Below, piece after piece: positions 51,771-61,109 of a stretch of 64,000 nucleotides of DNA. The DNA is taken from the NCBI RefSeq assembly GCF_029945895.1, contig NZ_JAQSDL010000107.1, positions 1,842-65,841 on the forward strand. The letters run 5' to 3'. Position numbers and translations under genes: made by a program. This DNA comes from Polaromonas sp. Lineage in GTDB: Bacteria > Pseudomonadota > Gammaproteobacteria > Burkholderiales > Burkholderiaceae_C. The notes beneath the pieces are model-generated. The model ran no database searches. It was given only the letters and a program-made list of their open reading frames with translations, and was not told where the DNA came from. The number at the start of each line of letters is the position of its first letter. Positions within the stretch are counted from its first letter, which is position 1.

Positions 51771-52439
51771 ATGGCCAAATTCAAGAAAATCGCGGTGGTG
51801 GACTACGGCATGGGCAACCTGCGTTCGGTGTCGCAGGCGGTCCAGCACGTGACGGCCGACAGCGGTTTCGAGGTGCTCGTGACCTCCCGCGCCCAGGACG
51901 TGCTGGACGCCGACCGCATCGTGCTGCCCGGTCAGGGCGCCATTGCCGACTGCATGCACGATCTGCAGGCCTCGGGCATGCTGGAGGCGGTGCTGCAGGC
52001 AGCCGCCAGCAAGCCGCTGTTTGGCGTCTGTGTCGGCATGCAGATGCTGCTGGACCATAGCGCGGAAGGGCGGGGCGGCGAAGGCACGCGCGGTCTGGGC
52101 CTGATTGCCGGCGAAGTGCTCAAGTTTGAGCTGGCCGGTCGGCTTCAGCCTGACGGCAGCCGGTTCAAGGTGCCGCAAATGGGCTGGAACCAGGTCTACC
52201 AGCCGGCGCCGGTCCATCCCTTGTGGGCGGGCATCCCCGACGCATCCTGGTTTTATTTCGTGCACAGCTTTTACGCGCGTCCGTCGGATGCGCGCCACAC
52301 CGCGGGCGAGGCCGACTACGGCGCGCGCTTCACGGCGGTGCTTGCGCGCGATAATATTTTCGCCACCCAGTTCCACCCCGAAAAAAGCGCAGACCAGGGA
52401 CTGGCCCTGTACCGCAACTTCCTGCACTGGAATCCCTGA
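51771..52439 (+). CDS. hisH: Imidazole glycerol phosphate synthase, glutaminase subunit
   Basis: HisH supplies ammonia from glutamine to HisF. The 222-residue class I amidotransferase has nucleophile C87 in FGVCVGMQ and H202 and E204 in FHPEKS. The start [19 protein letters not shown] lacks a visible ribosome binding site. Its HisF partner lies two genes downstream. Confidence 0.96.
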   Translation: MAKFKKIAVVDYGMGNLRSVSQAVQHVTADSGFEVLVTSRAQDVLDADRIVLPGQGAIADCMHDLQASGMLEAVLQAAASKPLFGVCVGMQMLLDHSAEGRGGEGTRGLGLIAGEVLKFELAGRLQPDGSRFKVPQMGWNQVYQPAPVHPLWAGIPDASWFYFVHSFYARPSDARHTAGEADYGARFTAVLARDNIFATQFHPEKSADQGLALYRNFLHWNP

Positions 52440-52533
52440 TTCACCACGCCGGCCCGCCTGCCCCGCCCGCTTACCGCCTTGTTGCACCGCTTTTCCTCAC
52501 GTTTCACTTTCATCCACCGTTGCCTCATTGCCC

Positions 52534-53274
52534 ATGCTACTCATCCCCGCGATTGACTTGAAAGACGGCCATTGTGTGCGCCTCAAACAGGGCGATATGG
52601 ACCAGTCCACCATCTTCAGCGAAGACCCGGCCGCCATGGCGCGCAGCTGGGTGGACAAGGGCGCGCGCCGCCTGCACCTGGTGGATCTGAACGGGGCGTT
52701 TGCCGGCAAACCGAAGAACGAAGCGGCCATCCGCAAGATCCTGCTGGAAGTCGGCAGCGAGATCGACGTGCAGCTGGGCGGCGGCATCCGCGACCTGGAC
52801 ACCATCGAGCGTTACCTCGATTCCGGCCTGCGCTACGTGATCATCGGCACGGCGGCGGTGAAAAACCCCGGCTTCCTGCAGGACGCCTGCACGGCGTTTG
52901 GCGGCCACATCATCGTCGGGCTCGACGCCAAGGACGGCAAGGTCGCGACCGACGGCTGGAGCAAGATGACTGGCCATGAAGTGGTGGACCTCGGCAAGAA
53001 ATTCCAGGACTACGGCGTCGAATCCATCATCTACACCGACATCGGCCGTGATGGCATGCTCACCGGCATCAACATCGAAGCCACCGTCAAGCTGGCACAG
53101 GCGCTGACCATTCCGGTGATTGCCTCCGGCGGCCTGTCCAGCATGGCTGATATTGAAGCGCTGTGTGCGGTGGAAGACGAAGGTATCGAAGGCGTGATCT
53201 GCGGCCGGTCGATCTACAGCGGTGACCTTGATTTCGCTGCGGCGCAAGCAAGGGCTGACGAATTAAACGGCTAG
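52534..53274 (+). CDS. hisA: ProFAR isomerase
   Basis: A 246-residue TIM barrel that isomerises ProFAR to PRFAR. Conserved phosphate-binding and catalytic segments are [14 protein letters not shown] (catalytic Asp), QLGGGIRDL and [11 protein letters not shown]. The frame extends far upstream inside hisH, but the family start is at 52534. A family C hairpin repeat follows before hisF. Confidence 0.96.
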   Translation: MLLIPAIDLKDGHCVRLKQGDMDQSTIFSEDPAAMARSWVDKGARRLHLVDLNGAFAGKPKNEAAIRKILLEVGSEIDVQLGGGIRDLDTIERYLDSGLRYVIIGTAAVKNPGFLQDACTAFGGHIIVGLDAKDGKVATDGWSKMTGHEVVDLGKKFQDYGVESIIYTDIGRDGMLTGINIEATVKLAQALTIPVIASGGLSSMADIEALCAVEDEGIEGVICGRSIYSGDLDFAAAQARADELNG

Positions 53275-53301
53275 AGGCCGTCATAAATCCGATTCTCGGG
53301 C

Positions 53302-53384
53302 GCATGGCGGCGTTGCGCGGTGCTCGGAATCCTCATGCACCGAAGTGCATTCCGGTTCCTGTGCTCCGTGCGCCTTGCCCTGCA
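53302..53384 (+). repeat. Dispersed hairpin repeat, family C copy 2 (hisA-hisF spacer)
   Basis: Matches 143-220 (inverted). The centre is ATGCAC-CGAA-GTGCAT (53335-53350). Long imperfect arms, GCGCGGTGCTCGGAATCC on the left and GGTTCCTGTGCTCCGTGCGC on the right, extend the hairpin to about 60 bases. The 167-base gap between hisA and hisF is mostly this element. Confidence 0.7.
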
Positions 53385-53441
53385 TCCCGATAATCGAATT
53401 TCTGACAACCTCTAAAAGTCCGCTGCTCCGCACCTAAATTT

Positions 53442-54221
53442 ATGCTCGCGAAAAGAATCATCCCTTGCCTTGATGTCACTGGCGGCCGCGTCGTCAAGGG
53501 CGTCAATTTCGTCGAGCTGCGCGACGCTGGTGATCCGGTCGAGATTGCCGCGCGTTACAACGAGCAGGGCGCCGATGAACTGACCTTTCTGGACATCACC
53601 GCCACCAGCGACGGGCGTGACCTGATCCTGCACATCATCGAAGCGGTGGCGTCCCAGGTCTTCATTCCGCTGACGGTGGGCGGCGGGGTGCGCACGGTGG
53701 AAGACGTGCGGCGCCTGCTCAATGCCGGCGCCGACAAGACCAGCTTCAATTCAGCCGCGCTGGCCAACCCGCAGGTGATTGAAGACGCCTCCGGCAAATA
53801 CGGCGCGCAGTGTATCGTGGTGGCCATCGATGCCAAGCGGCGTTCCGACGAAGAGGCGTTGACCCGCGGCCCCGGCTGGGACGTCTACAGCCATGGTGGC
53901 CGCAAGAACACCGGGCTGGATGCCGTGGCCTGGGCCAGCGAGATGGCGCGGCGCGGCGCCGGCGAGATTTTGCTGACCAGCATGGACCGCGACGGCACCA
54001 AGTCCGGCTTCGACCTGGCCTTGACACGCGCGGTCAGCGACGCGGTGAGTGTGCCGGTGATCGCCTCTGGCGGCGTCGGCAACCTCGACCACCTGGCCGA
54101 CGGCATCCAGATCGGCGGCGCCGACGCCGTGCTGGCCGCCAGCATCTTCCATTACGGCGAATACACGGTGCAGCAGGCCAAGCAGCACATGGCCGCCCGC
54201 GGCATCCCTGTACGGTTGTAA
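53442..54221 (+). CDS. hisF: Imidazole glycerol phosphate synthase, cyclase subunit
   Basis: HisF (259 residues) is the TIM-barrel cyclase that works with HisH to make imidazole glycerol phosphate and AICAR. Catalytic D11 is in [15 protein letters not shown], and D130-equivalent in [16 protein letters not shown] and [10 protein letters not shown] are phosphate sites. A family B repeat follows its stop directly. Confidence 0.96.
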   Translation: MLAKRIIPCLDVTGGRVVKGVNFVELRDAGDPVEIAARYNEQGADELTFLDITATSDGRDLILHIIEAVASQVFIPLTVGGGVRTVEDVRRLLNAGADKTSFNSAALANPQVIEDASGKYGAQCIVVAIDAKRRSDEEALTRGPGWDVYSHGGRKNTGLDAVAWASEMARRGAGEILLTSMDRDGTKSGFDLALTRAVSDAVSVPVIASGGVGNLDHLADGIQIGGADAVLAASIFHYGEYTVQQAKQHMAARGIPVRL

Positions 54222-54311
54222 CCCCCGTCGGACGCTCACTGCGTGTAGCGCCTTCCCCCCTGCTGGGGCGGCATCTGCGGCCCGGCAAAGCCGGTTCCGC
54301 GCTGCCCCGGT
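54222..54311 (+). repeat. GC-rich dispersed repeat, family B copy 3
   Basis: Begins at the hisF stop: CCCCCGTCGGACGCTCACTG, then CCCCCCTGCTGGGGCGG and GCCCGGCAAAGCCGGTTCCG. It splits hisF from hisI. Confidence 0.75.
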
Positions 54312-54354
54312 CTGGAAAACCTCTGAGGCTTCTCCAAATCCATGACAATGGCGC

Positions 54355-54759
54355 ATGACGCAAAAATGGCTAGACGACATCCAGTGGGACGACAAGGGCC
54401 TGATCCCGGTCATCACGCAAGAGGCATCGAGCGGCGACGTGCTGATGTTCGCCTGGATGAACCGCGAGGCGCTGCAGAAAACTGCCGAACTCGGCCAGGC
54501 CGTGTATTTCAGCCGCTCGCGCCGACGCCTGTGGCACAAGGGCGAAGAGTCCGGCCACCTGCAGACCGTGCACGAGATCCGGCTGGACTGCGACAACGAC
54601 GTGATTCTGCTCAAGGTGACGCAGCTCGGCCATGAACCCGATCAGCCAGGAATTGCCTGCCACACCGGGCGCCACAGCTGCTTTTTCAGCCTCTACAAAG
54701 ACGGCCAATGGGTGGTGACCGAGCCGGTCCTTAAAGACCCGACAACCATTTACAAGTAA
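54355..54759 (+). CDS. hisI: Phosphoribosyl-AMP cyclohydrolase
   Basis: A 134-residue zinc enzyme hydrolysing PR-AMP. Metal-ligand motifs [11 protein letters not shown] and [10 protein letters not shown], and the early VLMFAWMN, are conserved. It is separate from HisE here, unlike the fused HisIE of enterics. hisE follows after three bases. Confidence 0.96.
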   Translation: MTQKWLDDIQWDDKGLIPVITQEASSGDVLMFAWMNREALQKTAELGQAVYFSRSRRRLWHKGEESGHLQTVHEIRLDCDNDVILLKVTQLGHEPDQPGIACHTGRHSCFFSLYKDGQWVVTEPVLKDPTTIYK

Positions 54760-54762
54760 GCC

Positions 54763-55143
54763 ATGACTTCCAACGACTCCCTGCAGCGCCTCGCGCAAAC
54801 CATCGAAAGCCGCAAGCCGGCCCGCGGTGGCGACCCGCAAACCAGCTACGTGGCGCGTCTGCTGCACCAGGGCCCGGACGCCTTCCTGAAGAAAATCGGT
54901 GAAGAGGCCACGGAAACCGTGATGGCTGCCAAGGACCTGGAGCACGGCGGCGCCACCCCCGAACTCAGCGCGAAGCTGGTGGGTGAAGTTGCCGACCTGT
55001 GGTTTCACAGCCTGATCGCGCTGGCGCACTACGGCCTGTCGCCGGCCGACGTGATTGCCGAGCTGGAGCGCCGCGAAGGCACCAGCGGCATCGAGGAAAA
55101 AGCCCTGCGCAAGGCGCACGCCCGCGAAGCCGCTGAAAAATGA
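54763..55143 (+). CDS. hisE: Phosphoribosyl-ATP pyrophosphohydrolase
   Basis: A 126-residue MazG-type all-alpha hydrolase. Acidic metal-binding motifs [16 protein letters not shown] and GEVADLWFH are visible. It completes the his set after hisI. An Ala/Glu-rich tail follows. Confidence 0.94.
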   Translation: MTSNDSLQRLAQTIESRKPARGGDPQTSYVARLLHQGPDAFLKKIGEEATETVMAAKDLEHGGATPELSAKLVGEVADLWFHSLIALAHYGLSPADVIAELERREGTSGIEEKALRKAHAREAAEK

Positions 55144-55165
55144 TACGACGCAAGAAAGGCTACCC

Positions 55166-55537
55166 ATGAGCGAGACCGACCTGGCTGAATTCGACAGCAA
55201 AAACCCGAACGACCGCCTCGTCATGCATGTGCTGTACGGCCTGCACACGCTGGCCTGGTTCAGCGGCGGCGTTTTTGCAGTCGTTGCGCTGATCGTCAAC
55301 TACGTGCGGCGTGCCGAGGAGTCCGACTTGCTGTACATCGACCACCACAACTACATGATCCAGACCTTCTGGTGGACCCTGATGTGGCTGGTCCTGTTGT
55401 CGCCGCTGTGGCTGCTGCTGTTCCTGCCGGGCGCCATCGCCTACGGCATCGTCTGGCTCTGGTACCTGTACCGCTGCATCCGCGGCTGGATGCGCTTCAA
55501 CAGTCACCGGCCTGCCCGCAACCTGCCACTTGTCTGA
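55166..55537 (+). CDS. Small DUF4870-like membrane protein
   Basis: A 123-residue protein with about three hydrophobic segments: LYGLHTLAWFSGGVFAVVALI, WWTLMWLVLLSPLWLLLF and AYGIVWLWYLYRCI. It resembles DUF4870-type proteins but no function is known. An AAAGG site precedes ATG 55166. It sits between hisE and hinT, an arrangement I recall in related bacteria. Confidence 0.8.
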   Translation: MSETDLAEFDSKNPNDRLVMHVLYGLHTLAWFSGGVFAVVALIVNYVRRAEESDLLYIDHHNYMIQTFWWTLMWLVLLSPLWLLLFLPGAIAYGIVWLWYLYRCIRGWMRFNSHRPARNLPLV

Positions 55538-55557
55538 CCCCTTCGCCGTTACCTCCC

Positions 55558-55932
55558 ATGAGCCAGTCCAGCCCCCACGCCCCCGACAACTGCATTTTCT
55601 GCAAGATCGCCGCCGGCCAGATCCCCAGCCGCAAGGTTTATGAGGACGACGAGATCTTCGTTTTCCATGACATCCATCCCTGGGCGCCAGTGCATTTCCT
55701 GATGATCCCGAAGGCGCATATTGCGTCGCTGGCGCAGGTCGGGCCTGAACACACGGCTTTGCTGGGCCGTATGATGGTGCTGGCCCCGCAGCTCGCGGTG
55801 GCGCAGGGCTGCAATCCCTACCCCGAAGGCGGCTTCCGGATGGTGAGCAACACCGGCGCGGAAGGCGGCCAGGAAGTGCACCACCTGCACATCCACGTGA
55901 TGGGCGGCCCCCGGCCCTGGTTAAAAGGTTAG
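55558..55932 (+). CDS. hinT: HIT-family purine nucleoside phosphoramidase
   Basis: A 124-residue HIT protein that hydrolyses adenosine 5'-phosphoramidates. The histidine triad is H109-L-H111-I-H113 (EVHHLHIHVMGG). N-terminal C12 and C15 (CIFCK) may bind zinc. A family B repeat follows its stop. Confidence 0.92.
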   Translation: MSQSSPHAPDNCIFCKIAAGQIPSRKVYEDDEIFVFHDIHPWAPVHFLMIPKAHIASLAQVGPEHTALLGRMMVLAPQLAVAQGCNPYPEGGFRMVSNTGAEGGQEVHHLHIHVMGGPRPWLKG

Positions 55933-56021
55933 CCCCACGCTCCGCCGCTGCGCGGGTCGCTGCCCCCCGAGGGGGCGCTGCGCCTGCGGGCCGGCAAAGC
56001 CGGACCTGCGGCCCCTGCTGG
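55933..56021 (+). repeat. GC-rich dispersed repeat, family B copy 4
   Basis: Contains CTGCCCCCCGAGGGGGCGCT and GGGCCGGCAAAGCCGGACCT. It begins at the hinT stop. The rest of the gap to tatA (56022-56191) has no gene that I can support. Confidence 0.7.
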
Positions 56022-56191
56022 GTTAAGCGGGCCACGGTCGCTCGCGGGTAAATCCCCACTTGCAGATCTGGCATCGCCCACCAGATGAAGCCGTGCGGTT
56101 TATGCAGGGCTATTGCGCCGCAGCGGGGCGCAAGGCCTTTAGAATGGACACAACCTTGTGCATGCTTGCAATTAAAGTTTAGGAGAGAACC

Positions 56192-56434
56192 ATGGGCTCA
56201 TTTTCCATTTGGCACTGGCTGATCGTGCTGTTGATCGTCGTGATGGTGTTCGGCACCAAGAAGCTCAAGAACATGGGCAGCGACCTCGGTGGCGCTGTCA
56301 AGGGCTTCAAGGACGGCATGAAGGAGGGCGGTCAAAGCGCTGACGACGCCAAGGACACCCCGGCCGGCCAGGTCAGCCACGCCCAGACCACCGACAAAGC
56401 CACGATCGACGTGGAAGCCAAGCAGAAATCCTGA
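56192..56434 (+). CDS. tatA: Sec-independent translocase TatA
   Basis: An 80-residue protein with one N-terminal transmembrane helix ([15 protein letters not shown]) and an amphipathic helix ([22 protein letters not shown]). It forms the Tat pore for folded proteins such as MsrP. An AGGAGAG site precedes its ATG. It begins tatABC. Confidence 0.95.
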   Translation: MGSFSIWHWLIVLLIVVMVFGTKKLKNMGSDLGGAVKGFKDGMKEGGQSADDAKDTPAGQVSHAQTTDKATIDVEAKQKS

Positions 56435-56496
56435 TCAGGATGGCTGCCCCCACGCTTGCCGCCGCATGTGTTTCGTCATGCGGGGCCTGATCTCCA

Positions 56497-56976
56497 ATGA
56501 TTGATCTCGGCATTTCGAAAATTGCCCTGATAGGCGCTGTCGCCCTGATCGTGATCGGCCCGGAGAAGCTGCCGCGGCTGGCGCGTACGGTGGGCACCCT
56601 GCTGGGCAAGGCGCAGCGTTATGTGGCCGACGTCAAGCAGGAAGTCAACCGCTCGATGGAGCTCGACGAGCTCAAGAAAATGAAGGAAACGATGGAAGGC
56701 GCCGCCCGCGACGTCGAAAACTCCATCCAGACCAACGCCAGTGATTTCGAGAAGTCTTGGTCGGAAACCACCGGCACCGCCGCCAGCGACGAGTTGCCCG
56801 GCATGATCAGTTTCCCCGAATACAAACACCCGAAAAAGAACTGGCGCCTCAAGCAGGGCGCCACGCCCCAGTGGTACAAGGCCCGTTCGGGTACGCGCAC
56901 CCGCGCACAGTCCGGCGCGGCGCGTGTGGCGCGGTTTCGCCCCCGCTCCGGCCCTTCCTCCGGGCGCCATGCCTGA
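56497..56976 (+). CDS. tatB: Sec-independent translocase TatB
   Basis: A 159-residue protein with an N-terminal membrane helix beginning [20 protein letters not shown], the [13 protein letters not shown] hinge, a charged amphipathic helix and a long basic disordered tail. It partners TatC in signal-peptide recognition. Confidence 0.94.
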   Translation: MIDLGISKIALIGAVALIVIGPEKLPRLARTVGTLLGKAQRYVADVKQEVNRSMELDELKKMKETMEGAARDVENSIQTNASDFEKSWSETTGTAASDELPGMISFPEYKHPKKNWRLKQGATPQWYKARSGTRTRAQSGAARVARFRPRSGPSSGRHA

Positions 56977-57030
56977 TCTTCCTTTTTTCGCGCAACCCCC
57001 GGCGCCACCCCATCAGCGCAAACACCTCCC

Positions 57031-57831
57031 ATGAGCGACCCCAACACCGACAAGCCCGACGAACTCGCGGGCACCGAGCAGCCTTTCGTGCAGCACCTGA
57101 TGGAGCTGCGCGACCGGATGATCAAGGTGGTCATCGCGATTGGCGTCTGTGCGGCCCTGCTGGCGCTGTACCCCGGCCCGGGCGCGCTGTACGACCTGCT
57201 CGCGGCGCCGCTGGTCGCGACCCTGCCCAAGGGCGCCACGCTGATCGCCACCAACGTGATCTCGCCGTTTGTGGTGCCGATCAAGATCCTTTTCATGGCC
57301 GCCTTCATGATCGCGCTGCCTATCGTCCTTTACCAGGTCTGGGCGTTTGTCGCGCCTGGCCTCTATTCGCACGAGAAAAAGCTGGTCATGCCGCTGGTCG
57401 TTTCCAGCACGCTGCTGTTTTTCATCGGCGTGGCTTTCTGCTACTACTTCGTGTTTGGCCAGGTTTTCCGATTCATCCAGAGTTTTGCGCCCAAGTCCAT
57501 CACCGCCGCGCCGGATATCGAGGAATACCTCAACTTCGTGCTCGGCATGTTCCTGGCATTCGGCCTGGCGTTCGAGGTGCCGATTGCCGTGATCCTGCTG
57601 GTGCGCATGGGCGTGCTCAGCGTGGCGCAACTGCGCGAGTACCGCGGTTATTTCTGGGTGATCGCGGCCATCGGCACCGCCCTGGTCACGCCGCCCGATG
57701 CGGGCTCGATGATCATGCTGCTGATGGTAGTTGGCGGTCTGTATGAAGTCGGCATTCTGGCCGCGCAGATGTTCATCAAACACACCGTCAAGCCCGGCAC
57801 CGAGAGCGACACCGAGGCCGCCAAACCTTAG
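57031..57831 (+). CDS. tatC: Sec-independent translocase TatC
   Basis: A 266-residue six-helix membrane protein that binds twin-arginine signals. Family motifs are QHLMELRDRMIK and FGLAFEVPIA. It ends the tatABC operon; its substrates probably include MsrP in this window. Confidence 0.96.
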   Translation: MSDPNTDKPDELAGTEQPFVQHLMELRDRMIKVVIAIGVCAALLALYPGPGALYDLLAAPLVATLPKGATLIATNVISPFVVPIKILFMAAFMIALPIVLYQVWAFVAPGLYSHEKKLVMPLVVSSTLLFFIGVAFCYYFVFGQVFRFIQSFAPKSITAAPDIEEYLNFVLGMFLAFGLAFEVPIAVILLVRMGVLSVAQLREYRGYFWVIAAIGTALVTPPDAGSMIMLLMVVGGLYEVGILAAQMFIKHTVKPGTESDTEAAKP

Positions 57832-57833
57832 TA

Positions 57834-57854
57834 AAAAGGGGTTGTAGCCCTTTT
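57834..57854. terminator. Bidirectional terminator between tatC and the DegS-like gene
   Basis: AAAAGGG and CCCTTTT pair with a seven-base loop, just after the tatC stop. The stem is flanked by A and T on both strands, so it could serve both convergent genes. It overlaps the start of a family A repeat. Confidence 0.55.
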
Positions 57855-57887
57855 GTAGCGGGCGCCGGCAGCTCCTGAATCAATAGC
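57844..57887 (+). repeat. Dispersed repeat, family A copy 5
   Basis: Reads GTAGCCCTTTTGTAGCGGGC, then GCCGGCAGCTCCTGAATCAA and TAGC. It lies between convergent tatC and the protease gene and contributes half of the terminator-like hairpin there. Confidence 0.7.
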
Positions 57888-57898
57888 GGGTTAGGTGT

Positions 57899-59053
57899 TT
57901 AACGCTGGACTTTCGGACGCTGCCGGGTACCGGGCACCACGGCGATTTCCGTTTTCCTGTCCTTGCGCAGCACCCCCAGCGGTGCTGCAACACCGGGTTT
58001 GAGGGCCGCCACCGCGCTCAGCAGTTCGGTCACCGTGCGCACCGGCTTGCCCGCCACGGTGGTGATCACGTCGCCCGGCACGATGCCGGCCTGCGCGGCC
58101 GGACCGTTTTGCAGCACACCGGTGATGATCACGCCGCCTGCGCCCAGTGCCTCGGGCTTGATGCCAAAGGTCTCGGCCACTTCGGGGCTCAGGTCCTGCG
58201 GCTCCACACCTATCCAGCCCCGTGTCACCTGGCCGTCCTTGACGATGCTCTCGAGCACCTGCTTGCCAGTGGACACCGGAATGGCAAAACCAATGCCCAT
58301 GGAGCCGCCAGATCGCGAATAAATCGCGGTGTTGATGCCCAGCAGCCGGCCCTGGGTATCGACCAGCGCGCCGCCGGAATTGCCGGGGTTGATGGCCGCA
58401 TCGGTCTGGATGAAGTTCTCGAAGGTGTTGATGCCCAGCTGGTTGCGGCCCAGCGCGCTGACAATGCCGCTGGTGACCGTTTGGCCGACGCCAAAGGGGT
58501 TGCCGATGGCCAGCACCTGGTCGCCCACCTGCAGGGTGTCCGAGCTGCCCAGCACGATGACCGGCAGCTTGTCGACTTCGATTTTCAGGATGGCCAGGTC
58601 GGTTTCAGGGTCGGTGCCTATGATTTTGGCCTTGGCCTTGCGCGTGTCGTTGAGGATGACCTCAATGTCGTCCGCGCCTTCGACCACGTGGTTGTTGGTC
58701 AGGATGTAACCGTTGGGGCTGACGATCACGCCGCTGCCCAGTCCGACCTGTGGCTCGTTTTGTCCCCCCTGGTCGCCAAAAAAGAACTTGAACCAGGGGT
58801 CGTCCATGTTCGGGTTGCGCGCTGCCGCCTTGCTGGTGTTGATGCTGACCACCGCCGCCGAAGCCGCCTTGGCCGCCGCGGCAAAGCTGCCGGCCGGTGC
58901 CGGGGTGCCCGCCACGCCGGCTGGCGCTTCGATCACCGCCACCGAGCCCATGCCTGGCCGGTTCAGCCACTGGGGCTTGAGCGTGGCCACCACAAAGTAG
59001 GCGGCCAGGAAAACCGTCACGGTTTGGGAAAACAGAAGCCAGAATTTGCGCAT
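57899..59053 (-). CDS. Periplasmic trypsin-like serine protease, DegS/DegQ type
   Basis: A 384-residue S1C (HtrA) protease. An N-terminal signal anchor (residues 5-23) is followed by the trypsin-like domain with H122 (TNNHVVEG), D152 (ETDLAIL) and S226 (GNSGGAL), and one PDZ domain. A single PDZ and uncleaved anchor suggest a DegS-like inner-membrane sensor protease, but DegQ-like quality control cannot be excluded; rseA and sigma-E genes are not here. ATG 59053 is chosen from the anchor position. Confidence 0.92.
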   Translation of the reverse strand: MRKFWLLFSQTVTVFLAAYFVVATLKPQWLNRPGMGSVAVIEAPAGVAGTPAPAGSFAAAAKAASAAVVSINTSKAAARNPNMDDPWFKFFFGDQGGQNEPQVGLGSGVIVSPNGYILTNNHVVEGADDIEVILNDTRKAKAKIIGTDPETDLAILKIEVDKLPVIVLGSSDTLQVGDQVLAIGNPFGVGQTVTSGIVSALGRNQLGINTFENFIQTDAAINPGNSGGALVDTQGRLLGINTAIYSRSGGSMGIGFAIPVSTGKQVLESIVKDGQVTRGWIGVEPQDLSPEVAETFGIKPEALGAGGVIITGVLQNGPAAQAGIVPGDVITTVAGKPVRTVTELLSAVAALKPGVAAPLGVLRKDRKTEIAVVPGTRQRPKVQR

Positions 59054-59297
59054 GGTGGGTCCAGAAGGAAACGGCCGTGAAGACGGAAAAACCAAAAAAA
59101 GGCAGAAAACGCTGCGTGGCAGGAAGGTGGGGGCTGGCAGCTAATTACCAGAAGTTTCGATTTTCTCCCAGTTTGCGCGGGCGTGGCCGGCCGGGGAGCC
59201 ATGTCCTGCGCGTCCCGGCCGGAGGGGAGATAATTTGCAGCAACCCTGCGCCCATGCAACCGCTCCGGTTCCGGGCCAAAAACACAAGGAATCCGTC

Positions 59298-60221
59298 ATG
59301 AAAGCTGCCAGCGTCCTCGCCACCATCGGAAACACACCGCACATCCGGATCAACCGGCTTTTTGGTGCGGCCTGCCAGACTCACCAGATCTACATCAAAT
59401 CGGAGCGCAGCAACCCCGGCGGCTCCATCAAGGACCGCATCGCGCTGTCCATGGTGGAGGCGGCCGAACAATCGGGCGCGCTGCAGCCTGGGGGCACCAT
59501 CATCGAGCCGACCTCGGGCAACACCGGCGTGGGCCTGGCGATGGTGGCGGCCGTCAAGGGCTACACGCTGGTGCTGGTGATGCCGGACAGCATGAGCATC
59601 GAGCGACGCCGCCTGATGCTGGCCTACGGCGCCAGTTTCGAGCTCACGCCGCGCGAAAAAGGCATGAACGGCGCGATTGCCCGCGCCAAAGAGCTGGTGG
59701 CGCAGACACCGGGCGCGTGGATGCCGCAGCAGTTTGAAAACCCGGCCAACATCGAGGTGCATGTGCGCACCACGGCCGAGGAAATCCTGGCGGACTTTCC
59801 GCAGGGTGTGGACTACCTGATCACCGGGGTCGGCACCGGCGGCCACCTCAGCGGCGTGGCGCAGGTGCTCAAGGCCCGGTTTCCCAACACCAAGGTTTAT
59901 GCGGTGGAGCCCTCGGCTTCGCCGGTCATCAGCGGCGGAAAACCCTCGCCGCACCCGATCCAGGGCATAGGCGCGGGCTTCATCCCGGCCAACCTTCATA
60001 CCAGTCTGCTCGACGGCGTGATCCAGGTCGAAGGCGATGCCGCCAAGGACTATGCCCGCCGCAGCGCGACCGAAGAGGGCCTGCTGGTCGGCATTTCGTC
60101 AGGCGCCACGCTGGCGGCCATGGCGCAGAAACTGGCAGAGATTCCTGCCGGCAGCACGGTGCTGGGTTTCAACTACGACACCGGTGAGCGTTACCTGTCC
60201 ATCGAGGGTTTTCTGCCGTGA
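59298..60221 (+). CDS. cysK: Cysteine synthase (O-acetylserine sulfhydrylase A type)
   Basis: A 307-residue PLP enzyme that makes cysteine from O-acetylserine and sulfide. The PLP lysine is K45 (NPGGSIKDR), the phosphate loop GTGGHLSG and the [10 protein letters not shown] substrate loop are present. An AAGGAA site precedes ATG 59298. CysM cannot be completely excluded. It is followed by a family B repeat. Confidence 0.92.
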   Translation: MKAASVLATIGNTPHIRINRLFGAACQTHQIYIKSERSNPGGSIKDRIALSMVEAAEQSGALQPGGTIIEPTSGNTGVGLAMVAAVKGYTLVLVMPDSMSIERRRLMLAYGASFELTPREKGMNGAIARAKELVAQTPGAWMPQQFENPANIEVHVRTTAEEILADFPQGVDYLITGVGTGGHLSGVAQVLKARFPNTKVYAVEPSASPVISGGKPSPHPIQGIGAGFIPANLHTSLLDGVIQVEGDAAKDYARRSATEEGLLVGISSGATLAAMAQKLAEIPAGSTVLGFNYDTGERYLSIEGFLP

Positions 60222-60291
60222 ACGAAGCCCCCAGCCCCTCGGCGGCGCTGCGCCTGCGGCCCGGCGAAGCCGGTTCCGCGGCCCAGGCTGG
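60222..60291 (+). repeat. GC-rich dispersed repeat, family B copy 5
   Basis: Contains GCGCTGCGCCTGCGGCCCGG and CGAAGCCGGTTCCGCGG directly after the cysK stop. It is shorter than the other copies and ends about 20 bases before the NIF3 gene. Confidence 0.7.
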
Positions 60292-60311
60292 AAAAGAAAG
60301 GTGACGTGCCC

Positions 60312-61094
60312 ATGAGTTCTGACAGCTCCGCGATTGCGCCGCGCGCGCTGCTGCTGGCCGCTTTCGACCAGTTGCTGCAGCCTGAGGGTTTCAAGGACTA
60401 CGGACCGAACGGTCTGCAGGTCGAGGGCAAGGCGGAAGTGCGCAAGATCGTCTCTGGCGTCACCGCCAGCCTGGCGTTGATCGAAGCGGCGGTTGCCGCG
60501 CAGGCGGATGCGATTTTTGTGCACCATGGCCTGTTCTGGCGCGGCCAGGACGGCCGGGTCACCGGCTGGATGAAGCAGCGGCTGGCACTGCTGCTGGCAC
60601 ATGACATCAATCTCTACGCCTACCATTTGCCGCTCGACGCCCATCCCGAACTCGGCAACAACGCGCAGCTGGGCTTGCAGCTGGGGTTGAAGGCGGATCG
60701 CTGGTTTGGCGAGAACAAGCTGGGGTTCCTGGGCAGGCGCAGCGGCACCGAAGAAGGTTTTGCCAGCGCCGGCAGCCTGGCTGCTCATGTTGAAAATGCA
60801 TTGAATCGGCCTGTCACCCTTGTCGGATGTGCGCCAACAGCTATTAAAAACATAGCGTGGTGCAGTGGCGGCGCGCAGGGCTACTTCGAGGACGCGATTG
60901 CCGCCGGGGCCGATGCCTTCATCACCGGCGAGATCTCCGAGCCACAGGCGCATTACGCCCGCGAGATGGGCGTGGCCTTCATTGCCTGCGGTCACCATGC
61001 GTCCGAGCGTTACGGCGCACCTGCGGTGGCGGCGCACGTGGCCGCGCAGTTCGGGCTGGCGCATGAGTTCATCGACATCGACAACCCGGCCTGA
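60312..61094 (+). CDS. NIF3-family protein (YbgI-like)
   Basis: A 260-residue metal-binding protein of the NIF3 (YbgI) family. Metal-ligand motifs DAIFVHHGLFW, AYHLPLDAHPELGNN and the late FITGEISEPQAH and GHHASERYG are conserved. The function of the family is not settled. The ATG at 60312 is chosen; a GTG six bases earlier is possible. A family A repeat lies within codons for TLVGCAPTAIKNIAW without breaking the frame. Confidence 0.9.
   Translation: MSSDSSAIAPRALLLAAFDQLLQPEGFKDYGPNGLQVEGKAEVRKIVSGVTASLALIEAAVAAQADAIFVHHGLFWRGQDGRVTGWMKQRLALLLAHDINLYAYHLPLDAHPELGNNAQLGLQLGLKADRWFGENKLGFLGRRSGTEEGFASAGSLAAHVENALNRPVTLVGCAPTAIKNIAWCSGGAQGYFEDAIAAGADAFITGEISEPQAHYAREMGVAFIACGHHASERYGAPAVAAHVAAQFGLAHEFIDIDNPA
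60815..60857 (+). repeat. Dispersed repeat, family A copy 6 (inside NIF3 gene)
   Basis: Reads CACCCTTGTCGGATGTGCGC, then CAACAGCTATTAAAAACATA and GCG. It has the family pattern in phase with coding, so it is translated as part of NIF3 (residues about 168-182). TAIKNIAWCSGGAQ is typical of the NIF3 family, so part of the match may be convergence. Confidence 0.5.
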
Positions 61095-61109
61095 GAGGGG
61101 TGCGTGTTG

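Noticed and set aside
60815..60857. Possible frameshift or disruption of the NIF3 gene by the repeat
   Set aside because: The frame stays open, and conserved metal-binding motifs continue on both sides.
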